Shown piece by piece: positions 16,507 through 26,183 of a DNA stretch of 64,000 bases. Both the position numbers and the translations under genes were made by a program. Each line of letters starts with the position of its first letter. Positions within the stretch are counted from its first letter, which is position 1. The notes under the pieces are model-generated. The model made no database searches, was not told the origin of the DNA, and worked only from the letters and a program-made list of their open reading frames with translations. Source of the DNA: UBA5336 sp964412785. GTDB lineage: Bacteria > Pseudomonadota > Alphaproteobacteria > Caulobacterales > Hyphomonadaceae. The stretch lies in the NCBI GenBank assembly GCA_964412785.1, contig CAYPQD010000001.1, positions 163,818-227,817 on the forward strand, written 5' to 3'.

Positions 16507-16923
16507 TCAGGTCTGCGTCATGGCGTCGGACTTCAGACGCGCGATCATTGAGGCAAGGCCGTTGGAGCGCTGTGCAGTCAGGGCGCCGGTGACGCCGATA
16601 TCGCGGAAGAAGGCTTCAGCGTCGAACTGGCCAACCTCCGCCGGGGTCGCGCCGGTATAAAGGCGGGTGAGGATGGCAATCAGGCCGGAGACGATCACAG
16701 CGTCGGACTCAGCCCGGAGGGTCATTGTCCCGTCCGGCGCCGCTTCCGTGACCATCCAGACCTGGGAGGCACAACCGCGAACGCGGGTCTCGTCGGTTTT
16801 TTCATTGGGGTGCAGCGGCGGGTTGGCCCGGCCGAGATCTATGATGTGGGCATAGCGCGCTTCCCAGTCGTCGAGGAAGTCGAATTCACTGCTGAGGTCT
16901 CTGGCCGATGTCTGAATTCCCAT
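16507..16923 (-). CDS. sufE: SufE family Fe-S cluster assembly protein
   Basis: A 138-residue protein matching SufE in length and motifs: EARYAHIIDLGR near residues 21-32, then VRGCASQVWM with the sulphur-accepting cysteine at residue 51. SufE takes persulphide sulphur from the cysteine desulphurase SufS and passes it to the SufBCD scaffold in the cytoplasm. It stands alone here, not in a suf operon, which is common in alphaproteobacteria. It is convergent with the gafZ-like gene. Confidence 0.92.
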   Translation of the reverse strand: MGIQTSARDLSSEFDFLDDWEARYAHIIDLGRANPPLHPNEKTDETRVRGCASQVWMVTEAAPDGTMTLRAESDAVIVSGLIAILTRLYTGATPAEVGQFDAEAFFRDIGVTGALTAQRSNGLASMIARLKSDAMTQT

Positions 16924-17007
16924 TAACTCGATATGGCGCGGACCGGGCGGCTTTCAAAGGGGCCGGCGCGCCCCCCGACACGGCAAGTCCTGCCGCCTTT
17001 TGTCGCC

Positions 17008-18078
17008 CTAGCGGCTGACCTCGCCGATGCACTCGCCGACATCGGTCAGCGCATGCTCGCCGATGCAGAAGGGCACCTCATAGTGCTTGTGGGCCGCCGC
17101 GATGCACTGCTGAAGGTTCAGCTGCGCCATGTTGAGGCACTGGGCGGTGCCGCGCTCTGACAGGGCGAGTTGCAGGTCGCCGGCGGCGACATCGCCGGTC
17201 GAGGTGATGCGATAGGCCGCAAGCGTGGCGATCCGGTCGGTGATCATGCGATCGCCGGTGCGCAGATAGCCGGCCCGTTGGGTCGGTGTGATCGAAAGCG
17301 TCGGCAGGCGCACCGCACCGGCAGCACCGGAGACAGTCTCCCAGAGGGATGGCGCACCCAAGCTGCCGGCGCGCACGAGCATCGGCTCAAGGTCCGGCGC
17401 GCGGAAGGCATCGCGCAGGCCCACGGGCACAGGCTGGCCGACTGCGGTGGCGCTCTGGAGGCGTGCGATCAGGCCCGCGGTGTCGCCGATCTTGCCCTTG
17501 GCCCAACCCGATGCCTGAAGGCTGTAGGCCTGTTCCTTGACCATGGCACCAGCGGCAGACAGCCTGCGACTGTCGGCGTCCGTGGCAGCGAGGGCAGCGC
17601 TTACAGCTTCGGCTGCGCCGTCGAGGCCGCCTGCATAACTGACATCATTGCGCAGGCCGCGCTGCAGGGCTTCGCGCCCGTAGAAGCTCTCGATATCGCG
17701 GATGGCGGCGCGGTAGTCCGGGTCCTGGGACGCGATCAGCGCGGAATAGGCAATCCAGCCCCGGGCGAGCTGGTCGCTGTTGTGGCCGCCAAGGCGATTG
17801 AGCGCATCGGTGATGTCCTCAGCCGAGTCGAGGGGACGTTGCTTGACATCGGTCACATCGGCCTGGAACGTGCCATAGATGGCAGCGGCATCGGCGATCG
17901 GATCGGCTTGGACCGGGTTGGGGACGGGCGTTGTCTCGGCGGGCTGGGCCACGGTGGCCATGTCCTCAGCACCAGTCACGGGGCCGAGCGGCGGCGGGTT
18001 GACGTCATCGGCAAGCGACTGGCCACAAAGCAGGCCGGCCATGACGGCAACGGCAAACACGGCTGTTCTGGACGTCAT
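17008..18078 (-). CDS. Secreted protein of unknown function
   Basis: A 356-residue protein with a clear signal peptide (TSRTAVFAVAVMAGLLCGQSLA, cleavage near residue 23). A Pro/Thr/Val-rich linker spans about residues 24-65. The rest is mostly helical, with no transmembrane segment. Four cysteines lie in the last 40 residues (QCLNM, QQCIAA, PFCIGE, GECIGE), which could form two disulphides in the periplasm. I do not recognise the family. It is divergent from the histidine kinase at 18229 across 150 bases. Confidence 0.7.
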   Translation of the reverse strand: MTSRTAVFAVAVMAGLLCGQSLADDVNPPPLGPVTGAEDMATVAQPAETTPVPNPVQADPIADAAAIYGTFQADVTDVKQRPLDSAEDITDALNRLGGHNSDQLARGWIAYSALIASQDPDYRAAIRDIESFYGREALQRGLRNDVSYAGGLDGAAEAVSAALAATDADSRRLSAAGAMVKEQAYSLQASGWAKGKIGDTAGLIARLQSATAVGQPVPVGLRDAFRAPDLEPMLVRAGSLGAPSLWETVSGAAGAVRLPTLSITPTQRAGYLRTGDRMITDRIATLAAYRITSTGDVAAGDLQLALSERGTAQCLNMAQLNLQQCIAAAHKHYEVPFCIGEHALTDVGECIGEVSR

Positions 18079-18228
18079 TATCAGCTTCCTTACGCAACGC
18101 TAAGAATAGAGTGCCTCATGGCAGGCCGGCCGAAAAGCGCGCCCTGTGTGAAAATGCGGTCATTTCATGACAACCATCGGAGAATCCTGCATATTTTAGG
18201 AAACAGCCATGAAGAGGATGTAAACTTC

Positions 18229-19800
18229 GTGAGTCGCGGTCGGATCTCGCCGACAGGCCTGCACCTCAGCTGGCTTGGCCTGCTGCTGGTGGCAACCCTG
18301 GTTGCACACCTTGCAGGCGCCAGGCTGGGGCCGGCGTTCGCGATGGCCGCCATCCTGTCCCTTCCGGCCTGGACGGGCCTCGGGCTGGCGGGCCGTCCGT
18401 CAGCCCCGGCCCTGTCGGTTGCGGCCTGGACATGCGCCACCGTCTCCGCAGTGATCCTGAGCGGCGGCCTTGCCTCGCCGGCACTCGGCCTGATTGGTCT
18501 TGGCCCGCTGGCCGTGCATGGCCTGTTCGGACGGAACCGGTCGCATGAAGCGCTTGCCTTTGCGGGCGTGGCTGGACTGGCTGTCATCGGGCTCACGCTC
18601 GGCGGCGCTCCCGCAACCCTGGTCGCGCCCGGTGAGGTGTGGCCATTCACGTGTGCCGGGATCACCGCGGCGGGGCTGCACCAGCTGCGCCTGCGTCGCC
18701 GGACAGGCGGTGCGCGCAAGGCCAGCACGGCGCAGCGCGCCCGCGCAGCGGATGCGGCGCGCCGGGTCCAGGCGCTGGGTGCGCGCCTGCCGATTGCGGC
18801 ACCAGTGGCAATGCTGCGTCTCGACGAGGCGGGCATGGTGCGTGCCGTGGAGGGCAACCCGTCCCTGCTGAGGGCGTCACGGCTCGGTATACCGGCGGGC
18901 GACGCCCTGCCCGGCATGCCCGGCGAGACGCTGGCGCGGTTGCTGGCCTGCGGCGGGGAAGCGCTGATCGGCGACCTGAAGGGCGGTGCACTCCGGGTCC
19001 ATGCCACGGTGTCGGGCAGCGAGGCGAGGGTTGTCGTGACTGAAGTGCCGCCGGGCCCTGACCAGAGGGCGATCACTGCTGCAGTCGCCGAGCGCACGCG
19101 CGCCTTCGCCGCCCTCGGGCACGACCTGAAGACACCGATGAATGCGATCCTCGGCTTTGCCGATCTCATGCGCAGCGAATTGCGCGGACCTCTGCCGGAG
19201 GGCTATCGTGACTACGCTGCGCTGATTCACGAAAGCGGCGAGGATTTGTTGCTGCTGATCGACGACATGCTCGACTATGCCAAGGCCGAGGCGGGCGCGC
19301 AGAGGCTCGATATCGAACCGGTGGACCTCGCAGCCAGCGGCCAGAGCGTCCACCGACAGCTTTCCCACCAGGCCGTACGCCGGGGTGTGCGCCTGTCGAT
19401 TTGTGGCGAGGACGAGGCCTGGGCCGCAGCGGATGCCAGGGCGGTGCGGCAGATCTGGCAGAACCTTGTCTCCAACGCCATAAAATTCACCGGCGAGGGC
19501 GGACAGGTGACCATGGCGACGGGCGTTGCAGAGGGCCATGCGGTGCTGTCTGTGGAGGATACCGGCCAGGGCATGAGCGCGGCTGATCTGGCGCGCGTCG
19601 CCGAACCTTTCGCCCGGGGCGAGAATGCCCGCGGGCGTGTCGGCACGGGGCTGGGCCTTGCCGTGGTCAGGCGGTTTGCCGACCTGATGGGCGGCACGGT
19701 GCGTATCGACACCGCGCCGGGAGCGGGCACACGGGTCGAGGTCAGACTTCCGGCGAGCGATGCGGTCGACCTCGGTCTTGCCCGTGATGCGGCGGAATAG
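18229..19800 (+). CDS. Membrane sensor histidine kinase
   Basis: A 523-residue kinase. Residues 1 to about 155 hold five or six hydrophobic helices without a large periplasmic domain. A linker of about residues 175-280 could be a degenerate PAS domain. HisKA follows with the phosphoacceptor His at residue 298 in ALGHDLKTPMNAILGF, then the ATPase domain with N box QNLVSNAIKFT, G1 box DTGQGMS and G2 box GTGLGLAVV. No receiver domain or partner regulator is adjacent. The H box and multi-helix input resemble PleC/DivJ-type cell-cycle kinases, but this is a loose resemblance. The start GTG 18229 follows GAAGAGGA. Confidence 0.82.
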   Translation: MSRGRISPTGLHLSWLGLLLVATLVAHLAGARLGPAFAMAAILSLPAWTGLGLAGRPSAPALSVAAWTCATVSAVILSGGLASPALGLIGLGPLAVHGLFGRNRSHEALAFAGVAGLAVIGLTLGGAPATLVAPGEVWPFTCAGITAAGLHQLRLRRRTGGARKASTAQRARAADAARRVQALGARLPIAAPVAMLRLDEAGMVRAVEGNPSLLRASRLGIPAGDALPGMPGETLARLLACGGEALIGDLKGGALRVHATVSGSEARVVVTEVPPGPDQRAITAAVAERTRAFAALGHDLKTPMNAILGFADLMRSELRGPLPEGYRDYAALIHESGEDLLLLIDDMLDYAKAEAGAQRLDIEPVDLAASGQSVHRQLSHQAVRRGVRLSICGEDEAWAAADARAVRQIWQNLVSNAIKFTGEGGQVTMATGVAEGHAVLSVEDTGQGMSAADLARVAEPFARGENARGRVGTGLGLAVVRRFADLMGGTVRIDTAPGAGTRVEVRLPASDAVDLGLARDAAE

Positions 19801-19808
19801 GCCGGCAC

Positions 19809-20183
19809 ATGGATGAGAGGCTGCCAACGGCGTTCTGGGTCGATGCGCTGGTGCGCCGGGTACAGCTTGCGGGCGCTTCGGCGTTTGTCCTGCAGAAGGG
19901 CGACGCCCATCGCGGCGACGTGATTGTCAAGGTGGCGGACCTCAGCGGCGGCGCCCGCGTCTACGCGCCGGCCATGGGGCCGGATGGCGGGCGGGTTTTC
20001 CTCGATCTGTTGGTGCAGGGCGTCGGCCCTGATGAAGCAGGCGCCGACGCCTATCTCGCGCGGTCGGTTGCGCGTGACCGCGACCTCTGGGCGATCGAGA
20101 TTGAGGACCGCGACGGGCGGCATTTCCTGACTGAACCGGTTGAAACCCCGGACGCGCCGGGTCATACCCCGCAGGCCCGGTAA
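19809..20183 (+). CDS. DUF1491 family protein
   Basis: A 124-residue soluble protein. The opening RLPTAFWVDALVRRVQLAG and later SVARDRDLWAIEIEDRDGRHFL match DUF1491, a small alphaproteobacterial family of unknown function that usually lies near peptidoglycan-related or kinase genes. It follows the histidine kinase by eight bases on the same strand, so the two are probably co-transcribed. Confidence 0.8.
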   Translation: MDERLPTAFWVDALVRRVQLAGASAFVLQKGDAHRGDVIVKVADLSGGARVYAPAMGPDGGRVFLDLLVQGVGPDEAGADAYLARSVARDRDLWAIEIEDRDGRHFLTEPVETPDAPGHTPQAR

Positions 20184-20236
20184 CCTGTCGTTAACGGGGT
20201 TTGCCCATGGGTGGTCGGGCAACCAGGGGGCTGGCC

Positions 20237-20590
20237 ATGCTGTTTCTGTTCAATGATCGGATCGTAAGTGTTGATGAGCCTGAGCTGCACCTTGCCCGGC
20301 GCTGGCGGGTGATCGGCTGCGGTGAGCCGCACGGCATGCGCGCCCGAGAGGCGATCGACTTTGTCCGAGCCGTTGTCGAGCAGGCAGCGTCCAGCGAGGC
20401 CGGGCTTGACGAGCCGACACTGGTTGACCTGGCGGCGCTGGTGATCGCCAAGACCGGCGCCAATGCCATCCAGTTCCGCCCGCGCGCGGAGGGCGGCACC
20501 GATGCGCGTCTGCTGAGCGTCGAGGAAACTGTGCTGGAGGCCTTCCACGCCTCCGGCGACACCGGCGTTCTCTGGGTCAACGCCGCCTGA
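20237..20590 (+). CDS. Hypothetical protein
   Basis: A 117-residue soluble protein. The ATG at 20237 (MLFLFNDRIVSVDEPE) has CAGGGGG upstream at good spacing; an in-frame start at 20201 would add a Gly/Arg-rich leader. The sequence is evenly mixed with no membrane segment or cysteine cluster. I do not recognise it. It follows the DUF1491 gene by about 50 bases and precedes prfC. Confidence 0.6.
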   Translation: MLFLFNDRIVSVDEPELHLARRWRVIGCGEPHGMRAREAIDFVRAVVEQAASSEAGLDEPTLVDLAALVIAKTGANAIQFRPRAEGGTDARLLSVEETVLEAFHASGDTGVLWVNAA

Positions 20591-20663
20591 CCTGGCCCCC
20601 TTCAGGTCCGCCGGCAAATCGGCTAGGACTTCGGCCCGTGATCGCGAGCGAGACCCTCACCGA

Positions 20664-22265
20664 ATGACAGCCGACGACGAAGCCCAGCGGCGGCGCACCT
20701 TCGCCATAATCTCCCACCCCGACGCCGGCAAGACGACGCTGACTGAACACCTTCTGCTGGCAGGCGGCGCAATCCGGCTGGCGGGCGAGGTTGCCGCGCG
20801 GGGCCAACGTCGGCGCACCCAGTCGGACTGGATGAAGATCGAACGCGACCGCGGGATCTCGGTGTCGGCCTCGGTGATGACGTTCGAGCATGAGGGCCGG
20901 GTGTTCAACCTGCTCGACACGCCGGGCCACGAGGATTTTTCCGAGGACACCTACCGGACGCTGACGGCGGCGGACAGCGCGGTCATGGTGCTGGATGCCG
21001 CCAAGGGGATCGAGCCCCAGACCCTGAAGCTTTTCGAGGTCTGCCGCCTGCGCGACATCCCCATCACCACCTTCATCAACAAGATGGACCGCGAGGCGCA
21101 GGACCCGTTCGAGCTGCTCGACGAAATCGCTGACAAGCTGCAGCTGGAGACCGCGCCGCTCTACTGGCCGGCGGCGAGCGGCCAGCGCTTCTCCGGCATG
21201 GTCGACCTGCAGACCGAAGAGTTCCTCGTCTTCCGCCGGCGCACGGCCGACGAGGCGACAGACCTCGCCCCGGCCGAGCGCCTGTCGCTCGGTGGCAATT
21301 CGATCGCCAGCGTGGTCGAGGCGCCGGTGCTGGAGGAAACGCGTGAAGGCGCAATGCTGGCGCGCGGGGCATTGCCCGTATTCGATCGCGAAGCCTTTCT
21401 TGAAGGGCACATGACGCCGGTCGTGTTCGGCACGGCGCTGCGCCATTTCGGGGTCGATGAGCTGCTCGGCGTCCTCGGCAGGGATGCTCCGCCGCCGCGC
21501 CCCCAGTCGGCCGAGCGCAAGGGCCTGCCGGTCGAGGTGCGCGCCCGCGAGACGGAGGTGTCGGGGTTCATTTTCAAGATCCAGGCAAACATGGACCCGA
21601 ACCACCGCGACCGGGTGGCGTTCATGCGCCTGTGTTCGGGCGAGTTCCGGCGCGGGATGCGCCTGAAGACTTCGGGCAGCAAGCAGATCAATCTCCACAA
21701 CCCGCTGATGTTCCTCGCCCAGGACCGGGAGATTGCCGAGACGGCCTATGCCGGCGATGTCATCGGCGTGCCGAACCATGGCCAGCTGCGGGTCGGCGAC
21801 AGCTTGTCGGAAAGCGGCTCGATCCAGTTCGCGGGTATCCCGAACTTCGCGCCGGAACTGCTGCGGCGGGCGCGGATAAAGGACCCGATGAAGGCGAAGC
21901 ACTTGCGCAAGGCGCTGGAGAGCCTGGCGGAGGAGGGCGTGACCCAGCTGTTCCGTCCGGTCATCGGCTCAGACATGATTGTCGGTGCGGTCGGCCAGCT
22001 GCAGTTCGAGGTGATGAAGGAGCGGGTCGCCGCAGAATATGGCCTCGAAGTCGAGTTCGAGACTGCACCTTATAACGTCGCCCGCTGGCTGGCGAGCGAG
22101 GATGACGACCTGCTGGAGGCTTTCCTCGATCGCAACAAGGGCAATGCCGGACAGGACCTCGACGGTGCGCCTGTCTACCTCGCCAAGAATGCCTGGGATG
22201 TCGGCTATGTTCAGGCGAAGAACCCGGATATCCGGTTCACGGCAACGAGGGAGCGGTCTGCCTAG
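20664..22265 (+). CDS. prfC: Peptide chain release factor 3 (RF3)
   Basis: A 533-residue translational GTPase that recycles RF1/RF2 from the ribosome. G1 is SHPDAGKTTLTEHLL (residues about 15-27), switch II is DTPGHEDFSEDTYR, and the NKxD motif is FINKMDREA. The stretch SDWMKIERDRGISVSASVM is characteristic of RF3 against EF-G. The C-terminal RF3 domain is complete (LQFEVMKERVAAEYGLEVEFE). The length matches E. coli PrfC (529 residues). Confidence 0.96.
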   Translation: MTADDEAQRRRTFAIISHPDAGKTTLTEHLLLAGGAIRLAGEVAARGQRRRTQSDWMKIERDRGISVSASVMTFEHEGRVFNLLDTPGHEDFSEDTYRTLTAADSAVMVLDAAKGIEPQTLKLFEVCRLRDIPITTFINKMDREAQDPFELLDEIADKLQLETAPLYWPAASGQRFSGMVDLQTEEFLVFRRRTADEATDLAPAERLSLGGNSIASVVEAPVLEETREGAMLARGALPVFDREAFLEGHMTPVVFGTALRHFGVDELLGVLGRDAPPPRPQSAERKGLPVEVRARETEVSGFIFKIQANMDPNHRDRVAFMRLCSGEFRRGMRLKTSGSKQINLHNPLMFLAQDREIAETAYAGDVIGVPNHGQLRVGDSLSESGSIQFAGIPNFAPELLRRARIKDPMKAKHLRKALESLAEEGVTQLFRPVIGSDMIVGAVGQLQFEVMKERVAAEYGLEVEFETAPYNVARWLASEDDDLLEAFLDRNKGNAGQDLDGAPVYLAKNAWDVGYVQAKNPDIRFTATRERSA

Positions 22266-22314
22266 GCCTCAACAGGGGGCCCGGCGAGCGTCAGCAAGGA
22301 CATGAGGGGATCAG

Positions 22315-23559
22315 ATGGACAATGACATGACGGCGAGCCCCGGCGGCCTGCCGGGATGGGCGCGGGACGGCATGAATTACTTGCGCGATATCTGGGACCA
22401 GGGCGCGCTCGGCCTGACCTATGGCGAGATTATCACGATCGTCGGGGTGATGCTTGTCGCCCTTCTGATCCGCGGGCTGTTTGCACGCACCGTCGTCCGG
22501 GCGATCACCCGAGCAGCGGCGGGCACGAAGAGCAATATCGATGACGCCCTCGTCAAGACCGTGGCAACGCCACTGAAGATCGTGCCGCTGATCATTGGTG
22601 CCTACGGCGCCATCCTGATCATCGACGTTCAGGACGAAACCCTGCAGGGCAATCTCGACCGGGGTGTCCAGTCGATCGTCACCCTGGCGGTGTTCTGGAC
22701 CCTGGCGCGCGCCGTCAACGCCTTCGAGTTCGTGTTCTCGGGCCTGCGTGAGACCCTGTCGTCGGCCATTGTCGACTGGATGCTGAAGGCGCTGCAACTG
22801 GCCATCATCCTGTTCGGCTTCTTCGCGGTGGCGGAAATCTGGAACATCCCGATTGCCCCGCTGATCGCCTCCCTCGGCATTTTCGGAATCGCCGTCGGTC
22901 TTGGCGCGCAGGACCTGTTCAAGAATCTCATTTCCGGAATCCTGATCCTGACCGAGAAGCGATTTGTGCCGGGCGAGTGGATCCAGGTCGACAGCGTGGC
23001 AGAAGGGACGGTGGAGCGGATCAATTTCCGGTCCACGCTGATCCGCCAGTTCGACAAGGCGCCGGTCTATGTGCCCAACTCGATGTTGTCGGACAACGCC
23101 CTGAAGAACTTCTCGCGGATGACCCACCGGCGCATCAAATGGGTGGTCGGCGTGGAATACCGCACGACAGTGGAACAGCTGAAATATATCCGCGACGAGA
23201 TCGAGTCATTTCTCTGGAACGACGAGCGCTTTGCCAAGCCACCGGAAGCGGCTCTGTTCGTTCGGGTCGACAGTTTCAATGCATCGTCGATCGATTTCAT
23301 GATCTATACTTTCACCCACACCCGAAACTGGGGAGAATGGCTGAAGATCAAGGAGGAACTGGCGGTTGCCGTGATGGACATCATCGCCGCTGCCGGAACC
23401 AGCTTCGCCTTCCCGAGCCGGACCCTCTACATGCAGCAGCAGGATCCGCCGGAAGTCATGGCGCCGCCGGCCCGCAGCCTTGGCGTGGAGAAAGCGCAGC
23501 GCGAGATCGCCGAACTGGAGCGCGTGCGCGGCTTTGGGGAGGCCGACGACGATGGCTGA
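22315..23559 (+). CDS. MscS-family small-conductance mechanosensitive channel
   Basis: A 414-residue inner-membrane channel. Five hydrophobic helices fill about residues 35-215. The pore-lining helix and beta domain start at PLIASLGIFGIAVGLGAQDLFKNLISG, followed by LTEKRFVPGEWIQVDSVAEGTVERINFRSTLIR, which is the MscS signature. The C-terminal cytoplasmic domain continues to about residue 350; the last 45 residues are a polar tail. It releases solutes on hypo-osmotic shock. The gene is convergent with the PAN-domain protein gene, ten bases away. Confidence 0.9.
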   Translation: MDNDMTASPGGLPGWARDGMNYLRDIWDQGALGLTYGEIITIVGVMLVALLIRGLFARTVVRAITRAAAGTKSNIDDALVKTVATPLKIVPLIIGAYGAILIIDVQDETLQGNLDRGVQSIVTLAVFWTLARAVNAFEFVFSGLRETLSSAIVDWMLKALQLAIILFGFFAVAEIWNIPIAPLIASLGIFGIAVGLGAQDLFKNLISGILILTEKRFVPGEWIQVDSVAEGTVERINFRSTLIRQFDKAPVYVPNSMLSDNALKNFSRMTHRRIKWVVGVEYRTTVEQLKYIRDEIESFLWNDERFAKPPEAALFVRVDSFNASSIDFMIYTFTHTRNWGEWLKIKEELAVAVMDIIAAAGTSFAFPSRTLYMQQQDPPEVMAPPARSLGVEKAQREIAELERVRGFGEADDDG

Positions 23560-23569
23560 CGCGGCCGCC

Positions 23570-24178
23570 TCAGCCCACCGGGACGCTGCTGGCGCGCAGG
23601 CTGTCCGTTGCGGCTGGCTGCGGCGAGAAGGCCGCGCCATCGCCGCGGCCGGGATAATAGTCAGGAGATGCGGGCTCGCCTCCGGCCAGGTCGCCAGGAG
23701 CGGGCGGTGCGGCCGCCACCGGTGTTCCCGTCTGCGGCGTGAGGGGCGCGGGGCGCCTGAACTCGATCGACGAGGCGCCCGGCAGCGGCACGGCGCGGCG
23801 GCCGTCTTCGCCGAGCGCTGAGCGCATGCGCACGGAAGTCTCGGGCGCTTGCGGTGTCACGGCAAAGCCCTCCGCCACTGCCGGGTAGAGGCTGACATGT
23901 CGCGGCGAGATACCCGAAATGGCACCATAGCGCGCTTCAGCGCGGCCATAGGCGCTCTTCAGCTCGCACAGTCCAGGGCTCGCCGCGTTGGTGTCATAGC
24001 TCCAGGCAAGGCAGCGCGTGTCACCAGCGCAGGCGTTCGCGCAGCTTGCGGGCGTTGCGGCAAGCCCGACCCGGTAGGAGCCGCCATAGCGGTAGGTTTC
24101 CATTTCCTGGGCCGGCGGCTCGGCGAAGGCGGGGATGGCAAGGCCTGCGATGGCAGAGAGGGTCAGGGCAAGGCGCAT
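23570..24178 (-). CDS. Secreted PAN/Apple-domain protein
   Basis: A 202-residue protein with a signal peptide (RLALTLSAIAGLAIPAFA). Residues about 25-95 form one PAN/Apple module: ASCANACAGDTRCLAWSYDT, CELKS and ISGISPR, with paired cysteines. The C-terminal half is Pro/Ala/Gly-rich and probably disordered. PAN modules bind proteins or carbohydrates; the partner here is unknown. An upstream in-frame ATG at 24211 exists, but the signal peptide starts at 24178. Confidence 0.78.
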   Translation of the reverse strand: MRLALTLSAIAGLAIPAFAEPPAQEMETYRYGGSYRVGLAATPASCANACAGDTRCLAWSYDTNAASPGLCELKSAYGRAEARYGAISGISPRHVSLYPAVAEGFAVTPQAPETSVRMRSALGEDGRRAVPLPGASSIEFRRPAPLTPQTGTPVAAAPPAPGDLAGGEPASPDYYPGRGDGAAFSPQPAATDSLRASSVPVG

Positions 24179-24240
24179 GGCGGCGGGTCTCCAGTCAGGA
24201 CCCCCAAGCACTAGCAGGGCCCGCTGAAGGTGTGGTTGCC

Positions 24241-26064
24241 CTAACCGGAGAGACTTTCCCGTTTTTCTTCAATCTCAAGCCATTCCTCTTCCGCCGCCTC
24301 AAGCGTCTGGCGGGCCTCGGCGAGACGGGTCGAGGCAGCGCCGAAGCGCTTCGGGTCGCGGGCGAAGAGGTCGGGCGCAGCGAGTTCCTGCTCCAGCCTC
24401 TCGATCTCGGCGCTCAGTTCCGGGATGAGGGTGTCGAGCGCCTTCAACCGGAAGGTCTCCCTGTAGGAGAGCTTGGTCGGCGTGCGCGGTGCCTCCGGTT
24501 TCGGCTTCGGCGCGGCGCTGCGGGCCGGCCTCCTGCGGGCAGGCCCATTGCCGCGCAGGCTGTCCAGCTGCGCCTGCGCGTCGGTCCAGCCGCCGGCAGT
24601 CTGCACCCAGCGCCCGCGTCCGACCGCGCTGAGGCAGGCGGTCACGGTGCTGTCGAGGAAGGCGCGGTCGTGGCTGACCAGAAGCAGCGTGCCCTCATAA
24701 TTGGCCAGCATGTCCTCCAGCAGGTCGAGGGTCTGCATGTCGAGATCATTGGTCGGCTCGTCGAGGACGAGGAGGTCGCACGGCCGCGCCAGCGCGATCG
24801 ACAGCAACAGCCGGTTGCGCTCGCCACCCGACAGCGCGCCGACCGGCTGACGCAGCTGGGCAGGGTCGAACAGGAAGTCCCTGGCATAGCCGGCGACATG
24901 TCGCGGCCGGCCCTGCACCTGGATGGTATCGCCGCCATTCGGCGCCAGGGTCTCCCACAGGGTGTCTTTCGGGTTGAGGGTATCGCGAGTCTGGTCAAGA
25001 TAGTTGATGATCAGGTTCTTGGCGATGCGCACGCGGCCCTCGTCCGGCTCCAGTTCGCCGAGCAGAAGGCGCACAAGCGTCGTCTTGCCAGCGCCATTGG
25101 GGCCGATAATGCCAATGCGATCGCCGCGCAGGATTTTCAGCAAGACATCGCAGGCGATCTCGATGTCGCGGCCATCGCGGGTGAAGGTCTTTGACAGGCC
25201 CTTCGTCTCGATGACGAGCTTTGACTGGGCCTCGCTCGCCTCAGTTGACAGGTTCGCTGCCGCCCGCCCCTCATTGAGCGTGGTGCGAAGCTGCGCCTGG
25301 CGTGCGCGCATATCCTTCAGCCGGGTCAGGCGCCCCTGATTGCGCCGGCGACGTCCGGTGACACCGCGTGCAAGCCAGCGATGTTCGTCCTTCAGCTGTG
25401 TCGACAGCCGCCGCAGGGCCTTTTCCTCTGCGTCCTCAACGCCTTCAGCCCAGGCCTCGAAATCCTTGTAGCCGGTCGGGCTCTTCAGCACCTTGCGCTG
25501 GCGCAGCCACAGGGTGTTGGTCGAGACCGCCTCCAGAAAGGCACGGTCATGGCTGACGACGAGCAGCGCGCCGTTGAAGCCGGCGAGGCGGCGCTCCAGC
25601 GCCTCGATCATCTCAATGTCGAGATGGTTGGTCGGCTCGTCCATCAGCAGGATGTCGGGGTCGCGGGCAAAGGCGCGCACGATTGCGGCGCGGCGTTGCT
25701 GGCCACCCGACAGGGTTGCCGGGTGAGCGCTCGCGTCAAGCCCGATCTCCGACAGCTCCGCCTCGCCGCGATGGCGGTCGGTGAGGCCATCGCATACAAA
25801 ATCGAGCACGCTGTCATAGCCGGAGAAATCCGGCTCCTGCGGCACGGTTGCGACCTCTGTGCCCGGTTGTAGCCAGACCTCGCCGGCGTCAGGCTCGATC
25901 GTGCGGGCAATCAGTTTCATCAGGGTCGACTTGCCCGCGCCATTGCGTCCGACAAGCGCCGCGCGCTCGCCCCGGGACAGGGCGAGTTCCACGCCCGCAA
26001 AGATCGGTGTGCCGCCGAATGTCAGCGAGACGTCGCTGAGGGTGAGGAGGGGAGGGCGCGCCAT
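24241..26064 (-). CDS. uup: ABC-F family ATPase (Uup-like)
   Basis: A 607-residue cytoplasmic protein with two ABC nucleotide-binding domains and no membrane domain. Domain 1 has GRNGAGKSTL and the signature LSGGQQRR, then LLMDEPTNHLD. Domain 2 has GPNGAGKTTL, LSGGERNR and LVLDEPTNDLD. The Uup-type C-terminal coiled coil follows at about residues 525-605 (ETFRLKALDTLIPELSAEIE). ABC-F proteins of this type act on ribosomes or branched DNA. The start is ATG 26064, and the preceding 119 bases are shared with the divergent cupin-like gene. Confidence 0.92.
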   Translation of the reverse strand: MARPPLLTLSDVSLTFGGTPIFAGVELALSRGERAALVGRNGAGKSTLMKLIARTIEPDAGEVWLQPGTEVATVPQEPDFSGYDSVLDFVCDGLTDRHRGEAELSEIGLDASAHPATLSGGQQRRAAIVRAFARDPDILLMDEPTNHLDIEMIEALERRLAGFNGALLVVSHDRAFLEAVSTNTLWLRQRKVLKSPTGYKDFEAWAEGVEDAEEKALRRLSTQLKDEHRWLARGVTGRRRRNQGRLTRLKDMRARQAQLRTTLNEGRAAANLSTEASEAQSKLVIETKGLSKTFTRDGRDIEIACDVLLKILRGDRIGIIGPNGAGKTTLVRLLLGELEPDEGRVRIAKNLIINYLDQTRDTLNPKDTLWETLAPNGGDTIQVQGRPRHVAGYARDFLFDPAQLRQPVGALSGGERNRLLLSIALARPCDLLVLDEPTNDLDMQTLDLLEDMLANYEGTLLLVSHDRAFLDSTVTACLSAVGRGRWVQTAGGWTDAQAQLDSLRGNGPARRRPARSAAPKPKPEAPRTPTKLSYRETFRLKALDTLIPELSAEIERLEQELAAPDLFARDPKRFGAASTRLAEARQTLEAAEEEWLEIEEKRESLSG

Positions 26065-26183
26065 GGACTTTCAGGTCGTCGAGATTGCCCGGTTTCGCAA
26101 GGGGCAGGAGCCAGTCACATCGCCCGCAACTCGCCCGGCACGGGAATTGCTTGCCTATTCGCACGCAATGGAGGCGCCTGCCC

